A stretch of DNA of 64,000 nucleotides from Poecilobothrus nobilitatus (lineage: Eukaryota; Arthropoda; Insecta; Diptera; Dolichopodidae): NCBI GenBank assembly GCA_947095535.1, contig OX352774.1, positions 242,631,825 to 242,695,824 of the forward strand, in the 5' to 3' direction. Numbering within the stretch: the first letter of the stretch is position 1; each line of letters starts with the position of its first letter. Under the pieces are notes generated by a model, which saw only the letters and a program-made list of their open reading frames with translations, had not been told where the DNA came from and did no database searches. The position numbers and the translations under genes are program-made. This document shows, in pieces, positions 26,012 through 38,184 of the stretch.

Positions 26012-26194
26012 GTGCCCCCTCTATTATTATGTGTTATAAATTTTTTCACCACTTATAATACTTCTATTAAACCTACTGTCTTTCAGAAAGTAAAAATCTG
26101 CATAAGGTTTATTGCTGGCACTTTATCTTCAGTAAAGCAAACAAACCTTCTAGATGCACGTATCTTACTCGGAATAAAGTTCCGCAATTTTTGA
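26012..26194 (+). pseudogene. Possible LINE reverse-transcriptase C-terminal fragment
   Basis: A 60-codon open frame contains FQKVKICIRFIAGT followed by about ten residues and then LLDARILL. The order resembles the region downstream of the polymerase domain in insect non-LTR retrotransposons (a 'QK..IR.I.G' segment, then an 'LF..L.IL' segment). It is short and no catalytic motif is present, so this is a weak call; chance remains possible. Confidence 0.3.
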
Positions 26195-27106
26195 GTAAGT
26201 AACATGAAATCTGTTCTTCTTCTTAACAAAATCTGCATGAATCATCATTATCTATTCCAATATTCTGTGTAAAATGTCCCTATTAGAAATCATATACAAA
26301 AATTTAAATTGAAAATAAAATGTATGTATGTATATGTTAATTTTATAATAAAAATTTCATTTTACAGTCGATTCGACTTTAACTAATTTATTTTATTTTT
26401 TGGAATTTTTATTTTTTTTTAATTTTTCGACATTATTTTAATGTTCCATTTTTATACTTACCTATTTACAATATTGTATATTATATAAGATTCTAATAAA
26501 TATAACAGTATGTATAGAAATTTTAGTATCTTGAAAAATAAAACATCAAAAAAAAAAAAAAGGAAACCAGGACGATTTATTACAGTTTTTTTTTCACTTT
26601 TTCTGTATATTATGTTTGTCCTGTGTTTTAATTTTTTTTTTCCCCGAGTGAAAATTATTCATTTCCAATATTTTATTTTTTTTGTTTTTTGGACAAAAAA
26701 CAATAAAATACATAATTTTGATTTTAGATCTTTTGGTAGGTAGATACCTTGAGCATTAGAAATAATTTTATATTATAAGATTTATTTTCTGAATTGAAAA
26801 TTTATTTTTTGGTAACAATAAAAAAAAAGAAAATAAAATCATTACAAACAAACAAAGAAATATGAGACAAAACTAAAAATAGTGTTTCATATAATAAATT
26901 TAATTTTTTTTTTTGTTTTTTGTTCTTTGTTTTTTTGCACTTAAGTAGGTGAAATATCGAAATTTTTGTAGTTAAGGAAGTGTCAAAATGAAAATAAAAG
27001 GAAATGAAAGAGAGAAAAAAAAGAAAAGAACAAAATTAGTTTTAGAAATGTTTTTGGCGCCTACACTTTATCCTTTCTTGTTTTTAATGAATAGATATAT
27101 GTATGA

Positions 27107-27139
<33 letters not shown>

Positions 27140-27656
27140 CATGTATATAAATATATAATAACATGTTTTCCGCATAGAATAATCATATTTGGTCTTTTTA
27201 CTGTTATGTTTTTGGATGGTGTAAATGGAATTTTAAAAAAAAGTATATATGTATATTTCAATCTTCAATAATAAAAAGATTTAGATAATGTTTTAAAATT
27301 GAAGAATAAATCAAATAAATTTAATTTATAATAAACAACAAATTAAATTGACCAAAAAAAATGTTAACATGTTAATTAAATTAAATCGATTTAATAATAA
27401 ATTTAACACTCAATTAAGTTTTTTGTAAGTTTTTTATGAAAAGAAAACAGGAACGGGGGAATGAACTCTTTTATTTGTTTTTATAAAGTAAGTAAAATAT
27501 CTATATACTTAAATTGATTTGAATATAATTTTAAAATAGATATGAAGTCATAAAACAACCTGAAACACTCTGTTGATCAACCTCAAGCATTCTGGATATT
27601 GAACAATATTAGAATATCATATGAACACAATCTAAATGAAATAAAAAAAAAAACAA
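26195..27656. other. Gene-free AT-rich DNA
   Basis: No supported gene. Contains poly-A near 26550, poly-T near 26905 and an (AT)n palindromic tract at about 27105-27150. The frames at 26510 and minus 27061-27261 are translations of these simple sequences. Confidence 0.5.
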
Positions 27657-28967
27657 GGTAAAATGTAAACCAACGGTTTTTAAAAGCACACATTTCCAAA
27701 ACTCAATACAAACTGTTTAGAATTGTGACTTGCACAAAAATTTGAAAATTTCATGTAATAAGAAAAAATGTGAAAATAGGACATTTTTGAAATTTTGAGG
27801 GGCCGTAAGTCCGGAATCCTATATAACTAAGAAAAGCCATTATCACACGTAAAAATATATTATTGAACCTTTAATTTTCATGTCTTGCCGAAGAAAAATG
27901 TTTACAGGTGCCTAAGTTACAGGTGTCTAAAAACAGAAAAATTTCAATTTTTGAGACGTAATAACTCTTAAAGAGGGGGTGCTAACAAAAAATTTTCTGA
28001 AAAAACTTATACTAATTCTAAAACTTCTTTCTTGTCTCAAAATTTCAGGTTCCTATCTAAAGGCGTGCCGGAGTTATGAAAAAAGAAATTTCATTCAAAA
28101 TGTGTTTTTCACATAACGGTAAATTTAAATAGTAAATTACAAAATATTACATAATTTTGATATTGTTTTATATAGATAATACAATTTTCAATCTTCTGGC
28201 GGTTTTAGATTGCAAAACTATTACGCAGAGCCTGAGATATATACATCTGAAAATGGGGTTTTTTCGCAATTTTGAAGAGCTGCAACTTTGGAACCCTTTA
28301 CAACTAAAATAAACCTTTAACACTCGTAAAAATATATTACTGTAGCTTTAATATTTATATCTTGCATATCTTGCATTTTAATGTGTGCAGGTTCCTAAGT
28401 TACAGGTGTTTAAAAATAGCAAATTTTCAATTTTTAAGCCCTAATAGCTCATAAACAGGGGGTGGTCCAAAAAAATTTTCTGAGCATAAGTTTGCTAATT
28501 CTAAAAGTTCTTTCTTGCCTCAAAATTTCAAGCCTCTATCTAAAAGCGTGCCGGAGTTATGAAATTGGAAAAATCATGCAAAATTTGGTTTTCACATAAC
28601 GGTAAATTTAAATACTAAATTTAAAAAAATTGTATAATTTTGATATTAATTTACAAAGATAAAAGAAATACCTGTCGAATGACGTTTTCAGATTGAAAAA
28701 ATCTTAAGCAGAACATAAGATATATGCATTTAAAAATAGAGCTTTTTCAAAGTTTGAGGAGCTGTAGCTCCGTAATGGATGGGGCTACATGAAAAAGTTG
28801 ATTTCATTTGTTGAAAAAAATTTTTTTTTTATGAGACTTACCCATGGTTTAAAATTTTTTTTCTCTATCTTTAACGGTGTAGAAGTTTTGTAAACAGACG
28901 CACGGACGACAGAGTGAAACTAATAAGCACATTTTTTCAAAATTTTTTGGAAATGTGCTAAAAACAG
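27657..28967 (-). mobile_element. R2 family repeat, intact copy
   Basis: About 1.31 kb. The right end holds the head hairpin on this strand, AGCACATTT ... AAATGTGCT (9-bp perfect stem), next to a GACGGACG-like remnant at about 28901. The left end begins GGTAAAATGTAAACCAACGG. Inside are two diverged modules of about 483 bases. Each has an AGTTACAGGTGT line, a GGGGGTG line, a GTGCCGGAGTTATGAAA line and CACATAACGGTAAATTTAA (at about 28110 and 28593). No coding frame. A second copy at 36453-39347 is split by an R1 insertion. Confidence 0.8.
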
Positions 28968-31224
28968 ATAAAATTACACATAGGAGGATGGTTTTATTGT
29001 TAGAGCAACAAGATCAAAATATAATATAGAAAGTATTATAAAGTTGAACTTAGAACTTAGTTGTACATAGTAATTATAGAAAATGTATTTGCGGAAGATG
29101 CGTGATCAAAAAAATGTCTTATATTGGTATTGTACTCAAACTCAAATCGAGTGCTGTCAAAAGTAAATTCGTATAACATACAGAAGTTTAAGCAATCAGT
29201 CTACTTACATTTGTTAAAATTCTTTTTTTATTCAACTCTCACATTTTAAATTCAAATAATCTGTCTTATAGCCTTTCCTTTGCTGATTCTATTTCTCAGT
29301 TATTATCCTACTTTTCTGATATGGTGATTATCTATTTATATTTGACAGTTGGTTTACTACAGACGCAGTTGATTTTAGAAGGTAAATATTCCACAATACC
29401 AAAATGGCTTAGGCTTTTCTTGATATCTGTTTGAAATCTACATCACTAAACTAAAATATCTTTCGTTAATGTAACCAACAACTCAAATTACTTAATATTA
29501 GTTATTTTTTGGCGCTAAAATTATAAATATACATATAGTTCTTAATAGTAATTAAACATGCAATCATGTCTGCGCCTTACAAAATAACAAAACATCACTT
29601 CAGTGATGTTCTTCGTATAAAGCATCCCCATGAATATGAGTATATTATTCTGAATAAATTTAAGGCAGATTGTTTTACTGTACTGATTGATCAATATTAA
29701 TAAAAAATCAACCATAAGCTAATTTTTTAGCATTTTTTCGAAAAACAACAACTGCAAATTAAAAATACTAAAATCCGTAATTTTCAATTTACTTTTACCA
29801 ACTTTAAATTTAATTTTCTTCTGTTATTTGCAATATTCGATTTGTGTTAATAACATTAAAACCTTTCAAAAACATACACAGAAAAAAAATATATCACTAT
29901 ATACATATAAAAATTAATCAGTATATATTTTTTTTTATATCTCAAAATTCGTTTACAGTACAACATTCCAATTTGCGAATCATTTAACTTCAACTCACCT
30001 TTATTAAAAACAAAAAATTCCAATTATATTTTCGCAAGCCACTTAAAAAAAAATAAACAAAAAAAAAACTCTAAGATAAAAAAAATTTATTTTTTTTCCA
30101 ATAAATTTAACCTTTAAAAAAAAATCTGCAAACTATAAATTTTTTTTTGTTTCTTTCTTCCTTACTATTAATACCAAAAATCATATCTTAACTATAACGA
30201 AAACTAAAAGTGTAAAATAGGTGAGTAAGTTTTCGTTCAGTTCCTTGACACCTATATTCAAGCAAGTTTTATGTTTTTCCAATTATGTTAGGTGCCTTGC
30301 ATCCTATATGCTATATGTACCTGCCATAACCTATTATTTTTTTTTTCGGAAAAATTTTATTTTAAAACACCATAATATCAAGGGGCTACGAAATGTGGTT
30401 TACACACGTGAACAAAAAAAAAAAATTAATATTGCTTCCAGCAGATACAAAAAATCAAAATTGATATAAGTGTTATTTTTTACAATATCAAAAAAAAAAA
30501 AATATCAAATAGTTTTTTACGATTTTTTTTTTATTCTCTTATTCTACAAAATTTATAGTTGTTTTTTTTTTTTTTGCGATTTTCCACGAAAACACTAAAA
30601 ATGTGTAGAAAAAAATTTTCGAAAAGAAAAAATTACTGTACCAAACTGGTACATTCAATTTATTTTAAAATTCATGGAGTTTTTAAATTTTTCCAGACCA
30701 GAGAATCAAACCACTTAAAATGAAAAAAACCATAAAGATGTAAATCCTACCCACTTAGTTCTATTAAGTAAAGCTGTAGGTAATTAATATTTTTGGTTTT
30801 GACGAAATAGTGAATCTTTCAAAAAGAAATTTATTGCTTTGGATAAAACTGTTTTCCTCTTATAGCTAAAGCAACTCTCATACCTAAATCGATGAAAGGT
30901 TAAAATGAAAGCCAACCTCTTCGTTCGTTCTCCAAAAATAAAAATAAAAATTTTTATAAAGAATTTGCTGAAAAAAAAATAACTTGGGGCATCAATATTT
31001 TATTTAGCAAACGCAGCAAATAACAGAAAGTATTAAAATGCTTAAATAACATGAAATAAAATGAAAGATTTAACTGCCGCTAAAAAGATTTATTGCTATT
31101 TATTTGCTATTTATTGTACACATGAAGTACAGTGATATGCAACCTTTTATTCATATCAAATACTAAATATTGAATATCTGCATAATTTTTTTAAAGAATC
31201 ACTAATACTTAGAGTTTTGGTACC
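28968..31224. other. Gene-free AT-rich DNA
   Basis: No supported gene. A good 5' splice-site string, TAGGTGAGTAAG, occurs at about 30217-30228, but no exon signal (coding bias, acceptor) accompanies it. The 82-codon frame from 30221 shows no recognisable domain. Confidence 0.5.
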
Positions 31225-31420
31225 AACATTTTTTTACTCGTACCAAAGTATAGTTAGAATATAATAAAATTGCGATTACGTTTCTGAAACTATAAAAGAG
31301 ACAAGATAGATATATGAAAAAGTATTCTTGCTGAGGATTCAATTCTGAGTCGTTTAATAAGTTATATACGTCCATCCTTTCTACGTCCCTTTCGTTACTT
31401 CGATACAATTTCAGATACGC
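31225..31420 (+). mobile_element. R3 family repeat, head fragment
   Basis: A decayed head: TACTCGTACC...GAATATAATAAAATTGCGATT, then ATTACGTTTCTGAAAC, AGACAAGATAGATATA, CAATTCTGAGTCG and TACGTCCATCC. These match in order the first 150 bases of the R3 copy at 4269. The rest of the element is missing. Confidence 0.6.
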
Positions 31421-32765
31421 AACTTAACTAAACAATTTATAAGGTACCTACTTAAAACTTCCAGTCAAAACTTGTTCAAATTCAATAAAAAAACTAACAT
31501 TATTTTGAAATTATATATAGCAACAAAGCCGATTAAGAGTCCAATCCTATATAAGCAAGAATATAATATATACTTTTCTATATCTATATCATCTTCGTTA
31601 TAGTTTCATAAACAAAATAACAATTTTATTATATAGTTTTATTTCTATGTTTTTACAGGTACAAAAATTTTTATATAGATGAATTTTGTATATATGGATG
31701 GAACCATGGATTATTTTGATTAACGAAAATATCAGTTCAAATTTCTGCTTTTTTAACTATTTCCAATCATTTTTTTTTTAAATATCGTATTTTCTGTACA
31801 AAATTTCAACTATACCAGTACAATGCATTTTAAAGCTTCATTCAATACTTTATATAGCTATATACCATCTAACATTTACCCATCTAGAAATGGAATTTTA
31901 ACTTAAAGGATGCAAATAATATTCAATAGATTTTTCCTTACTTCGTTTTTTCAATATCAGATTCATTTCAAAGTAAAAAAAAAAAAAACCGCTTAAAAAA
32001 TTAAATCAAAACTTTTGCAAAAAAAAAATTCAAACCCAGTTACCGGTGCAACAAAAAAAAAAAAAAAACAAAACAAAAAACATTAAAAATTTGTTTAAGA
32101 AAAAATTTAACAATAGAAAAAAAAGCAGCGGGAAAAACAAATGTAAAATTGCATAAAGGATGTAACTATTTTTACTCTGAAAATGAAAAAAAAAATATCT
32201 TTAAAGGATATTAGATATAAAGAAAGAGAGGGAAAAAAAAGAGATAGATTTGAAACAAAGTCGATTTGATTAATAGTTTTTAATATATAGTTTAAAGTAA
32301 GGACTTTAAAAATTTGCGATTTTAGATCAACAAAAATATATAAAAAAAAAAAAAAAAAACACTTTAAATGTTAAATGATTGGAAAACGATTGAATAACAA
32401 AAGAATTTCGGAAATGGATAAAGTTTTTTTTTATTTTTTTTTTTTTTAAATATATATATATTTGAAAAATGGATATCCAAAGAATTTTGGATAATATCTT
32501 TGTTTCCTATATATTCATAATGTTCAAAATATTTTGAAGTTTTTAAATTGATGGCAAAAACTTTGTTTTTTTTTTTTTATAACTTTTAAACTTAATTTGA
32601 TAACCCATCATCTATATTTTGATCGTTAGTGATTTGAAAAATAAAAATTTTTTTTTTTTCTAAATATTAAAAGTTTTTTATAAATCGATAAATTTGTTTT
32701 ATATTTTAAATTCCGTTACACCATGGATAACAGAATACATCAAATTAATTTTATTTTGCATGCAT
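31421..32765. other. Gene-free AT-rich DNA
   Basis: No supported gene. Dense in poly-A (31977, 32050, 32342) and poly-T (32425-32450) runs. Confidence 0.5.
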
Positions 32766-33195
32766 CACTAACTGGATAAACTTCAGCAAAATGGTGATCA
32801 TCGATTTAGATGACGCCATCACATAACGGTACTTTATATCTCCAAGTTTCTGAATATAAATACCATTAGAACCGATGCCGCCATCTAGTGGCTGAAGAAT
32901 GTATTATAAAATGTTCTTAACATTTTGTCATATTTTATTTAAACCGTTATATTTTTACTCTATGACAGTATACAGGAATCAATTTTCTACAATAGTATAC
33001 AGCATAATACTATCTTTAATATACATCTTGTTTCATCTTCGTTATGTTAAGAACATTTTGTAATACATTTTTCGGCCACTAATGTCTAATGGCATATATA
33101 TATTCGAAATCTTAATGTTATAAAGTTCTGTTATGTGTTGACATATTCTAAATCGATAATCACCCCGTTGCGCAAGTTTATCCCGACTAACTAGT
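32766..33195. mobile_element. MITE with long (about 150 bp) terminal inverted repeats
   Basis: The left arm (about 32768-32932) and the right arm (about 33048-33193, reverse complement) align almost throughout. Shared phrases are GGATAAACTT, GTGATYATCGATTTAGA, CACATAACRG, ACTTTATA, CCATTAGA, TAGTGGC and AATGTATTAYAAAATG followed by TTCTTAACAT. The unpaired centre of about 115 bases contains AGTATACAG twice. No transposase frame. Target duplication is not clear. The left arm contains GCCATCTAGTGGC (32880-32892). Confidence 0.75.
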
Positions 33196-33790
33196 AAAAC
33201 TATTATTGCAGCTGGAATTTATTTATTTTAATTAATGGTAATTTGTATACAAACATATATACAAACTCAAACGAAATGAATATATTTGTAAATATTTTTA
33301 AAAACAAAAATGTATTAACTAACACAAATAATTCCTGATAGATTTTAAAACCATTATACATAATTATTATAAATTTAAATGAATATTATCATATTAAATA
33401 ATATTTTGAAAGCATAATAATAACAACATATTCACATTTTTCTTTCATTGAACGGATATTTACTCAAAAAAAATATATAATAAGATAATAATAATAAAAA
33501 AAAATAAATCATTAATTCTTAAATATTTCCTTAGTGATTAATTACAAAACTTATATATAGAAAAGAATTTCCTCAGATTGAATTGCACAATTTTAAAAAC
33601 AAAAAATAAAGTTTTTAATTATTTAAATTTTGTTTTTTTTTAAAGTCATACATAACATTTGCACTCATCAAAATTTATAATATTGATTCAAATTCACTAT
33701 TTAAACTTTAACTATTCTATATTTTTTTTTCACATTTTATTAAAATTGATTAGGTTCAGATTTAATGATATCTAATGATATATATGTTAA

Positions 33791-33839
33791 GATAGAGCCG
33801 TTTTTAATGGTTACACTTACTATAAAAAACGGCTCTATC
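33791..33839. repeat. 15-bp perfect inverted repeat
   Basis: GATAGAGCCGTTTTT (33791-33805) and AAAAACGGCTCTATC (33825-33839) are exact reverse complements with a 19-nt loop. It lies just before a LINE remnant. Another copy of the motif (AAAACGGCTTTAAAG) follows immediately. Confidence 0.8.
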
Positions 33840-34000
33840 CTTAAAACGGCTTTAAAGTTTTTTAATAAAGTGCAAAACAGAGCAATTTGTCTAATAAACA
33901 AACTTTATATCCTCTCAACTATCTCTCCACTTGGCCTCTGCGGCCTAAAAGGAACATTTATCTTATTTTATTACTATTACTCTTACCTTATATAAGTGAC
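33840..34000 (+). pseudogene. LINE (jockey-like) C-terminal remnant
   Basis: The frame ending at the stop near 33995 reads FFNKVQNRAICLINK, then LSTISPLGLCGLKGTF, then ILFYYYY. In jockey-clade non-LTR retrotransposons a 'KVQNRAIRLI' line is followed about ten residues on by 'L..L.HRRKV..L.LFYRYY', the same order seen here. The sequence downstream is frameshifted and no polymerase core is present. A fossil fragment; the match rests on recall of family motifs. Confidence 0.45.
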
Positions 34001-34254
34001 GTGAGTACTTGTTCTGATAAGGTTTAAAGTAAATTTGATGTATCCATTAAAAACTTTCTAAAGCGAAAAAAATTGCCAGATGGAATAATTCGGCTTACGA
34101 ACTACACGAATATTGAACCATCTCCCATTTCATCTGTTTCTTAGAATTAGCGCGAATTATATATTCTGCATTCAAATGCGCAAGGTGAACATTAACAACT
34201 TTATTTACAATATGACTTTCAAATTGAAATCAATTTTCATTCCATTAACAAAAT

Positions 34255-34392
34255 TTTTCTGGCCCAAACAAAACATTGTTTGATCAAAAAGGGTAGATGG
34301 TGTTTAGCGGGTTAAGGGACCACATACATATTAAAGACTCATGATTCTTCCACTCCTTTCAAAAATTCCCACCTACTGTCGCAAAAAACAAA
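34255..34392 (+). repeat. Interspersed repeat fragment, shared with 47697-47875
   Basis: Ordered phrases shared with 47697-47875 are CAAAACATTGTTTGATC / CCAAACATTGC, AGATGGTGTTTAGCGGG / AGATGGCGTTTAGTTTG, TTAAGGGACC / TTAAGTCC, and ATTCCCACCTACTGTCGC / ATTCCCATCAACCCTCGC followed by AAAAAC. It lies just downstream of the LINE remnant, so it may be part of a LINE 3' region. Function unknown. Confidence 0.55.
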
Positions 34393-34639
34393 CATTTCTT
34401 ATTTCAATATGTTATTCAAACCTGACCACAATGTTTATTATTAAGTATAGTGAAAATAATGATACTAAGTTTTACCCAACTTTATTAGTAGATGCTATAT
34501 AAGATAGATAAACAAGAGCCACTAGTAAAAACAACGTTTCTGATAAATGTTTAAAAAAGTGTTTTCCTTTAATTTTATAAAGTATTTTTTCTCTTATTTT
34601 TAATTTACAAAATTGTTTTTTAAAAAAAACTTTCATAGT

Positions 34640-34850
34640 TCTTCATCAGCGAATCAAGTTCTGCTTAAGACACTGGCCTTTCATTCGAAAAACCTGTAAT
34701 TCCAACGCGGGATATGACCTGTGTCATATATATAGACTAATAAAAATAATACAGAATAAAAAATAATTCTTTGTATAAGATAATAGATATCGCACAAATA
34801 AAAAAATATTTATGTTCTTCTAGTCTTGTACAATAGCTACAGCTGAGTAA
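34640..34850 (+). repeat. SINE-1, tRNA-derived SINE-like copy
   Basis: The tRNA-like head reads GCTTAAGACACTGGCCTTTC, then ATTCGAAAAACCTGTAATTC and CAACGCGGG. The body matches the copy at 18708 in order: GATAATAGAT, AATAAAAAAATATTTA, CTTGTACAATAGCTA and GAGTAATAA. No promoter boxes of good quality remain. Confidence 0.5.
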
Positions 34851-36452
34851 TAAATGACTTAGTGAAACTAAAAGATGCAGAAACTGAAGCTTACTTAAAT
34901 ATAATTAATAAATGACTTAACAGATGCTCTAATACTCTTTATACGAGTAGAGAGAAAAAAAAAAATTTTCCACCTAGAAAATAAAATAAGGACTTTTTTT
35001 TTAAACACTCTCTAATAATAGCATCACATTAAAATCATTATTCACATTAACATTAATATTAATTTCGCTCAATCATATTTAATAGACAAAACTATTTAAA
35101 TGATATTGAGTGTAATTTAAATACATATATATCAATAATAATTAACCACATAATACATTCCTCTATATTACAAATATTTGAAAAAAAAATATTATATGAA
35201 TCAACAGGTGTTGTTCATAAATTCACGTATAATAAAATGCTTATTCTCCACTAAATATTTAATTTATCATTTATTCTTCATAATATACATATACATATTA
35301 TTATATAATAATGTACATATATCTATGTACAAAAAAATCAGTATCAGAAATGTTATAGACTGTATCATGAATGAAATACCACTTAAATTTCTATTCCACT
35401 CAATAAAACTTTCGAAAAAAAAAAACAAAAAATTAAAATAATAATTTTTCACCTTAAATTTACTTATATAACTACACTTATCTGATATTTTAAAATCCTT
35501 TTCCAAAATGATTTTGTAATTTATCCTTTTTTTCATGTATGTTTTTTTTTTTTTTTTGATTTTTTTCATATTACATTTGTTAATTATTGGAAAAAACTAA
35601 ACTTGGATGGGCTTTGATGGGGGCCAAAGGGATATGATCTCTTAATGAATTGCACATATAGAATATAATAAAAAAAAACTTTAAATTATCATGAGAATAA
35701 CATAATTTTCTATTTAACAGCGTTTTGTAATTGCACAAACCTACCTTACATAACAGATTTAATTTGATGTAAGAAAAATAAACACATTCATACACACGCC
35801 CTTCCATAGAAATGTACCTACTAAAAAAAATACTTTATGTAAATCAAAAAAAAAAAATCTAAATTTCATGTTTTTTTGAATTTTTCTTTTTTTTTTTTTT
35901 TTTGTTATTTAAAATTTCATTTTTCACGTTCCATACATATGAGATTACCAACCAAATCACAGAAAAAAAAAAATACATGAGGTTTACCAAAAATACTCTG
36001 CATACCACTAATGAATTGAATGTTCTGATAAACGATGAATAAAACAAATATCAAGTTCGATAACATATAAAATACAAACAATCTGATTGATTACCTGCAT
36101 CATTGATTTTTTTTTTTTTTTTTTTCGTTATAATGTACAGACCAATAGTGAAAAATAACCAGGATCAGGGATAAATAAAACCAATTAGGGAATGAAAAAC
36201 TAAATTTTAACAATAGGCATATGATATATAGAATTGGATTTAACATAATATATATATGTATATTCATATGGTAATCTAATAAATATTTTGGTGGAAAATT
36301 TTCAAAATTTTCCCGGTAACAAATTAATATTTTATTTAAAAAAAAAAAAACATATCATGATATTAATATGATTGTAATTATACTACATAGTTAATTAAAT
36401 TATTATAAAATTTTGTAATGATTTTCATATATTTAATTTATGATTTCATTTT
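34851..36452. other. Gene-free AT-rich DNA
   Basis: No supported gene. The overlapping frames around 35178-36047 on both strands are Lys/Phe/Tyr-rich products of A- and T-runs (35534-35557, 35889-35903, 36107-36125) and show no recognisable domain. Confidence 0.5.
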
Positions 36453-36590
36453 TAGCACATTTCCATAAAAATTTTGAAAAAATGTGCTTATTAGTTTCAC
36501 TCTGTCCGTCCGTCCGTCCGTCTGTTTACAAAACTTCTACACCGTTAAAGATAGAGAAAAAAATTTTTAACCATGGGTAGGTCTCATAAA

Positions 36591-38184
36591 AACGAGGAAG
36601 AATACAGTTGCCTTTGTCAACTCTTAGATACCCGTACGAACCGTTAGTATGTTCACAGCTTGTCACTCTGCTCACAATATTATTTTTTTAATATTTTAGT
36701 ATTTTAAAATAATTTGGGTGAATTTTATAATTTCTAGAACTATGGGTTCTACATATATTTAAACTATATGTTTATATGTACATTCTTCAAAAGCAGATTC
36801 TAACCTTTCACATAACGATTATCAATCCAAAACTTTTTCAAATATTCTATAGTACCATTTAATACTAAGCGGTAAATGTATATTAAATTTACTTAGTACA
36901 AAACAGTAAATATAGTTTTAAATATTATATTATATTATATTTAAATATTCCATTGACAGAATAATTTCTTATAAGTACAATAAAATACATATATGTATGT
37001 AAATACGGCGCTATATAATATACATCTATACTCTTATCATTCATTCACTAGTGACATATACGATATCTAAATAAACATGATATTATATAAGTATGTATAT
37101 ATATTAATATCATATAAATAAAAATTCTTCAAGCAACCGTTATGTTGTTTATTTATTTGCATTTTTATGTACTACGCATTATATCCTCAACAATTTCAAA
37201 TTATCGAGTAAAACAAAATGCAAAAAATTTGTTGAAGAAATTTGTTAGAAAATTTGAAAAAATCAAGTAACACTTTCGTCAATTATAAAGTAACCCTACA
37301 TTATTAAAAAAAGTTGTTAATAGAAATAAGAATATAATGTTGAAGCTTTAATTTTTATGTATTACTTCAAAAAATTTTTAACAGGTGTTCAAGTTACAGG
37401 TGTTTAAAAATAGGAAATTTTCAGTTTTTGACCCCTTACAGCTCCTAAACGGGGGGTGATACAAAAAAAATTTCTGAAATGACTCATACTTATTTTCAAA
37501 GATCTAACTTCTGTCAAAATTGCAAGTTTCCAACTTAAACCGTTTAGAAGATAGAAGGGTTGAAGGATTTTGCAAAATTTGAGTTTCACATAACGGTAAA
37601 TTAAGACACCGTATGCCACAAATATGTATTTATTGTATATATACTTTTAAAGCTAATAAAAGTAGTAATCGTTTGGCGTTTTCAAAATGAAGATATACCT
37701 TATACAACTTGTGCTATAACAATTTAAATATAGAGCTTTTTTGAACCTTTGGAAAGCTGTAGCTCCGTAACGGGTGGGGCTACAAAAAAAAGTTATTAAA
37801 AATAAAATTAATATTTTTGTGAGATCTATCAGTGGTTAAAATTTCATAGCTCTATTGCAAAAAAAATGTCGGGATCTAAAAGTTAGGTGTTCGAGAGCTA
37901 CCCTAAGGCTTGGTCCAAACTCAACCAAAAAAAATAGGGAACCTACAAATTACTCCCAGAATATTTTGTGTAAATTTCAAGATTCTAGCTTTCTTAGTTT
38001 TTGAGTTAGCGTGCTGACGGACGGACGGACGGACGGACGGACGGACGGACATGGCTCAAAAGTCTTAGAATTTTTTTCTGATCCGATCCATACCTTTGAA
38101 GGTATATCTAGCTCGCTTATTTCGAGGTGTTACAAACGGAGGAGTAATTTTATTATACCCGATCCTATCGTACGGGTATAAAAA
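36591..38184 (-). mobile_element. R1 family repeat, copy B, nested in R2
   Basis: Complete R1 element in reverse orientation. The tail end AACGAGGAAGAATACAG is at 36591, the inverted head copy ATACCCGTACGA follows, and the true head CGATCCTATCGTACGGGTAT ends near 38180. ATAAAAA occurs on both sides of the junction and could be a target duplication or slippage on A-runs. Its (GACG)n block is the longest of the three copies. No long frame; 37404-37619 on the minus strand is incidental. Confidence 0.88.
38016..38050 (-). repeat. (GACG)n microsatellite inside R1 copy B
   Basis: About 8.75 units of GACG ((GTCC)n-type on the element's own strand). Copy C at 55274-55300 has about 6.75 units and copy A only two or three with interruptions, so the block length varies between copies. 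Confidence 0.9.

Noticed and set aside
27105..27150. Long AT palindrome as a possible hairpin RNA
   Set aside because: It is an (AT)n tract with TATATGTATA edges; self-complementarity is trivial.
30217..30469. Strong 5' splice-site string TAGGTGAGTAAG and an 82-codon frame behind it
   Set aside because: No partner acceptor, no coding bias and no homology. A single 12-base match is expected by chance in a window this size.
35178..36047. Several overlapping frames of 60-100 codons on both strands
   Set aside because: All are low-complexity Lys/Phe/Tyr/Ile products of A- and T-tracts and contradict each other. The minus-strand frame at 35580-35807 looked slightly more complex (NSLRDHIPLAPIKAHPS) but matches no family convincingly.
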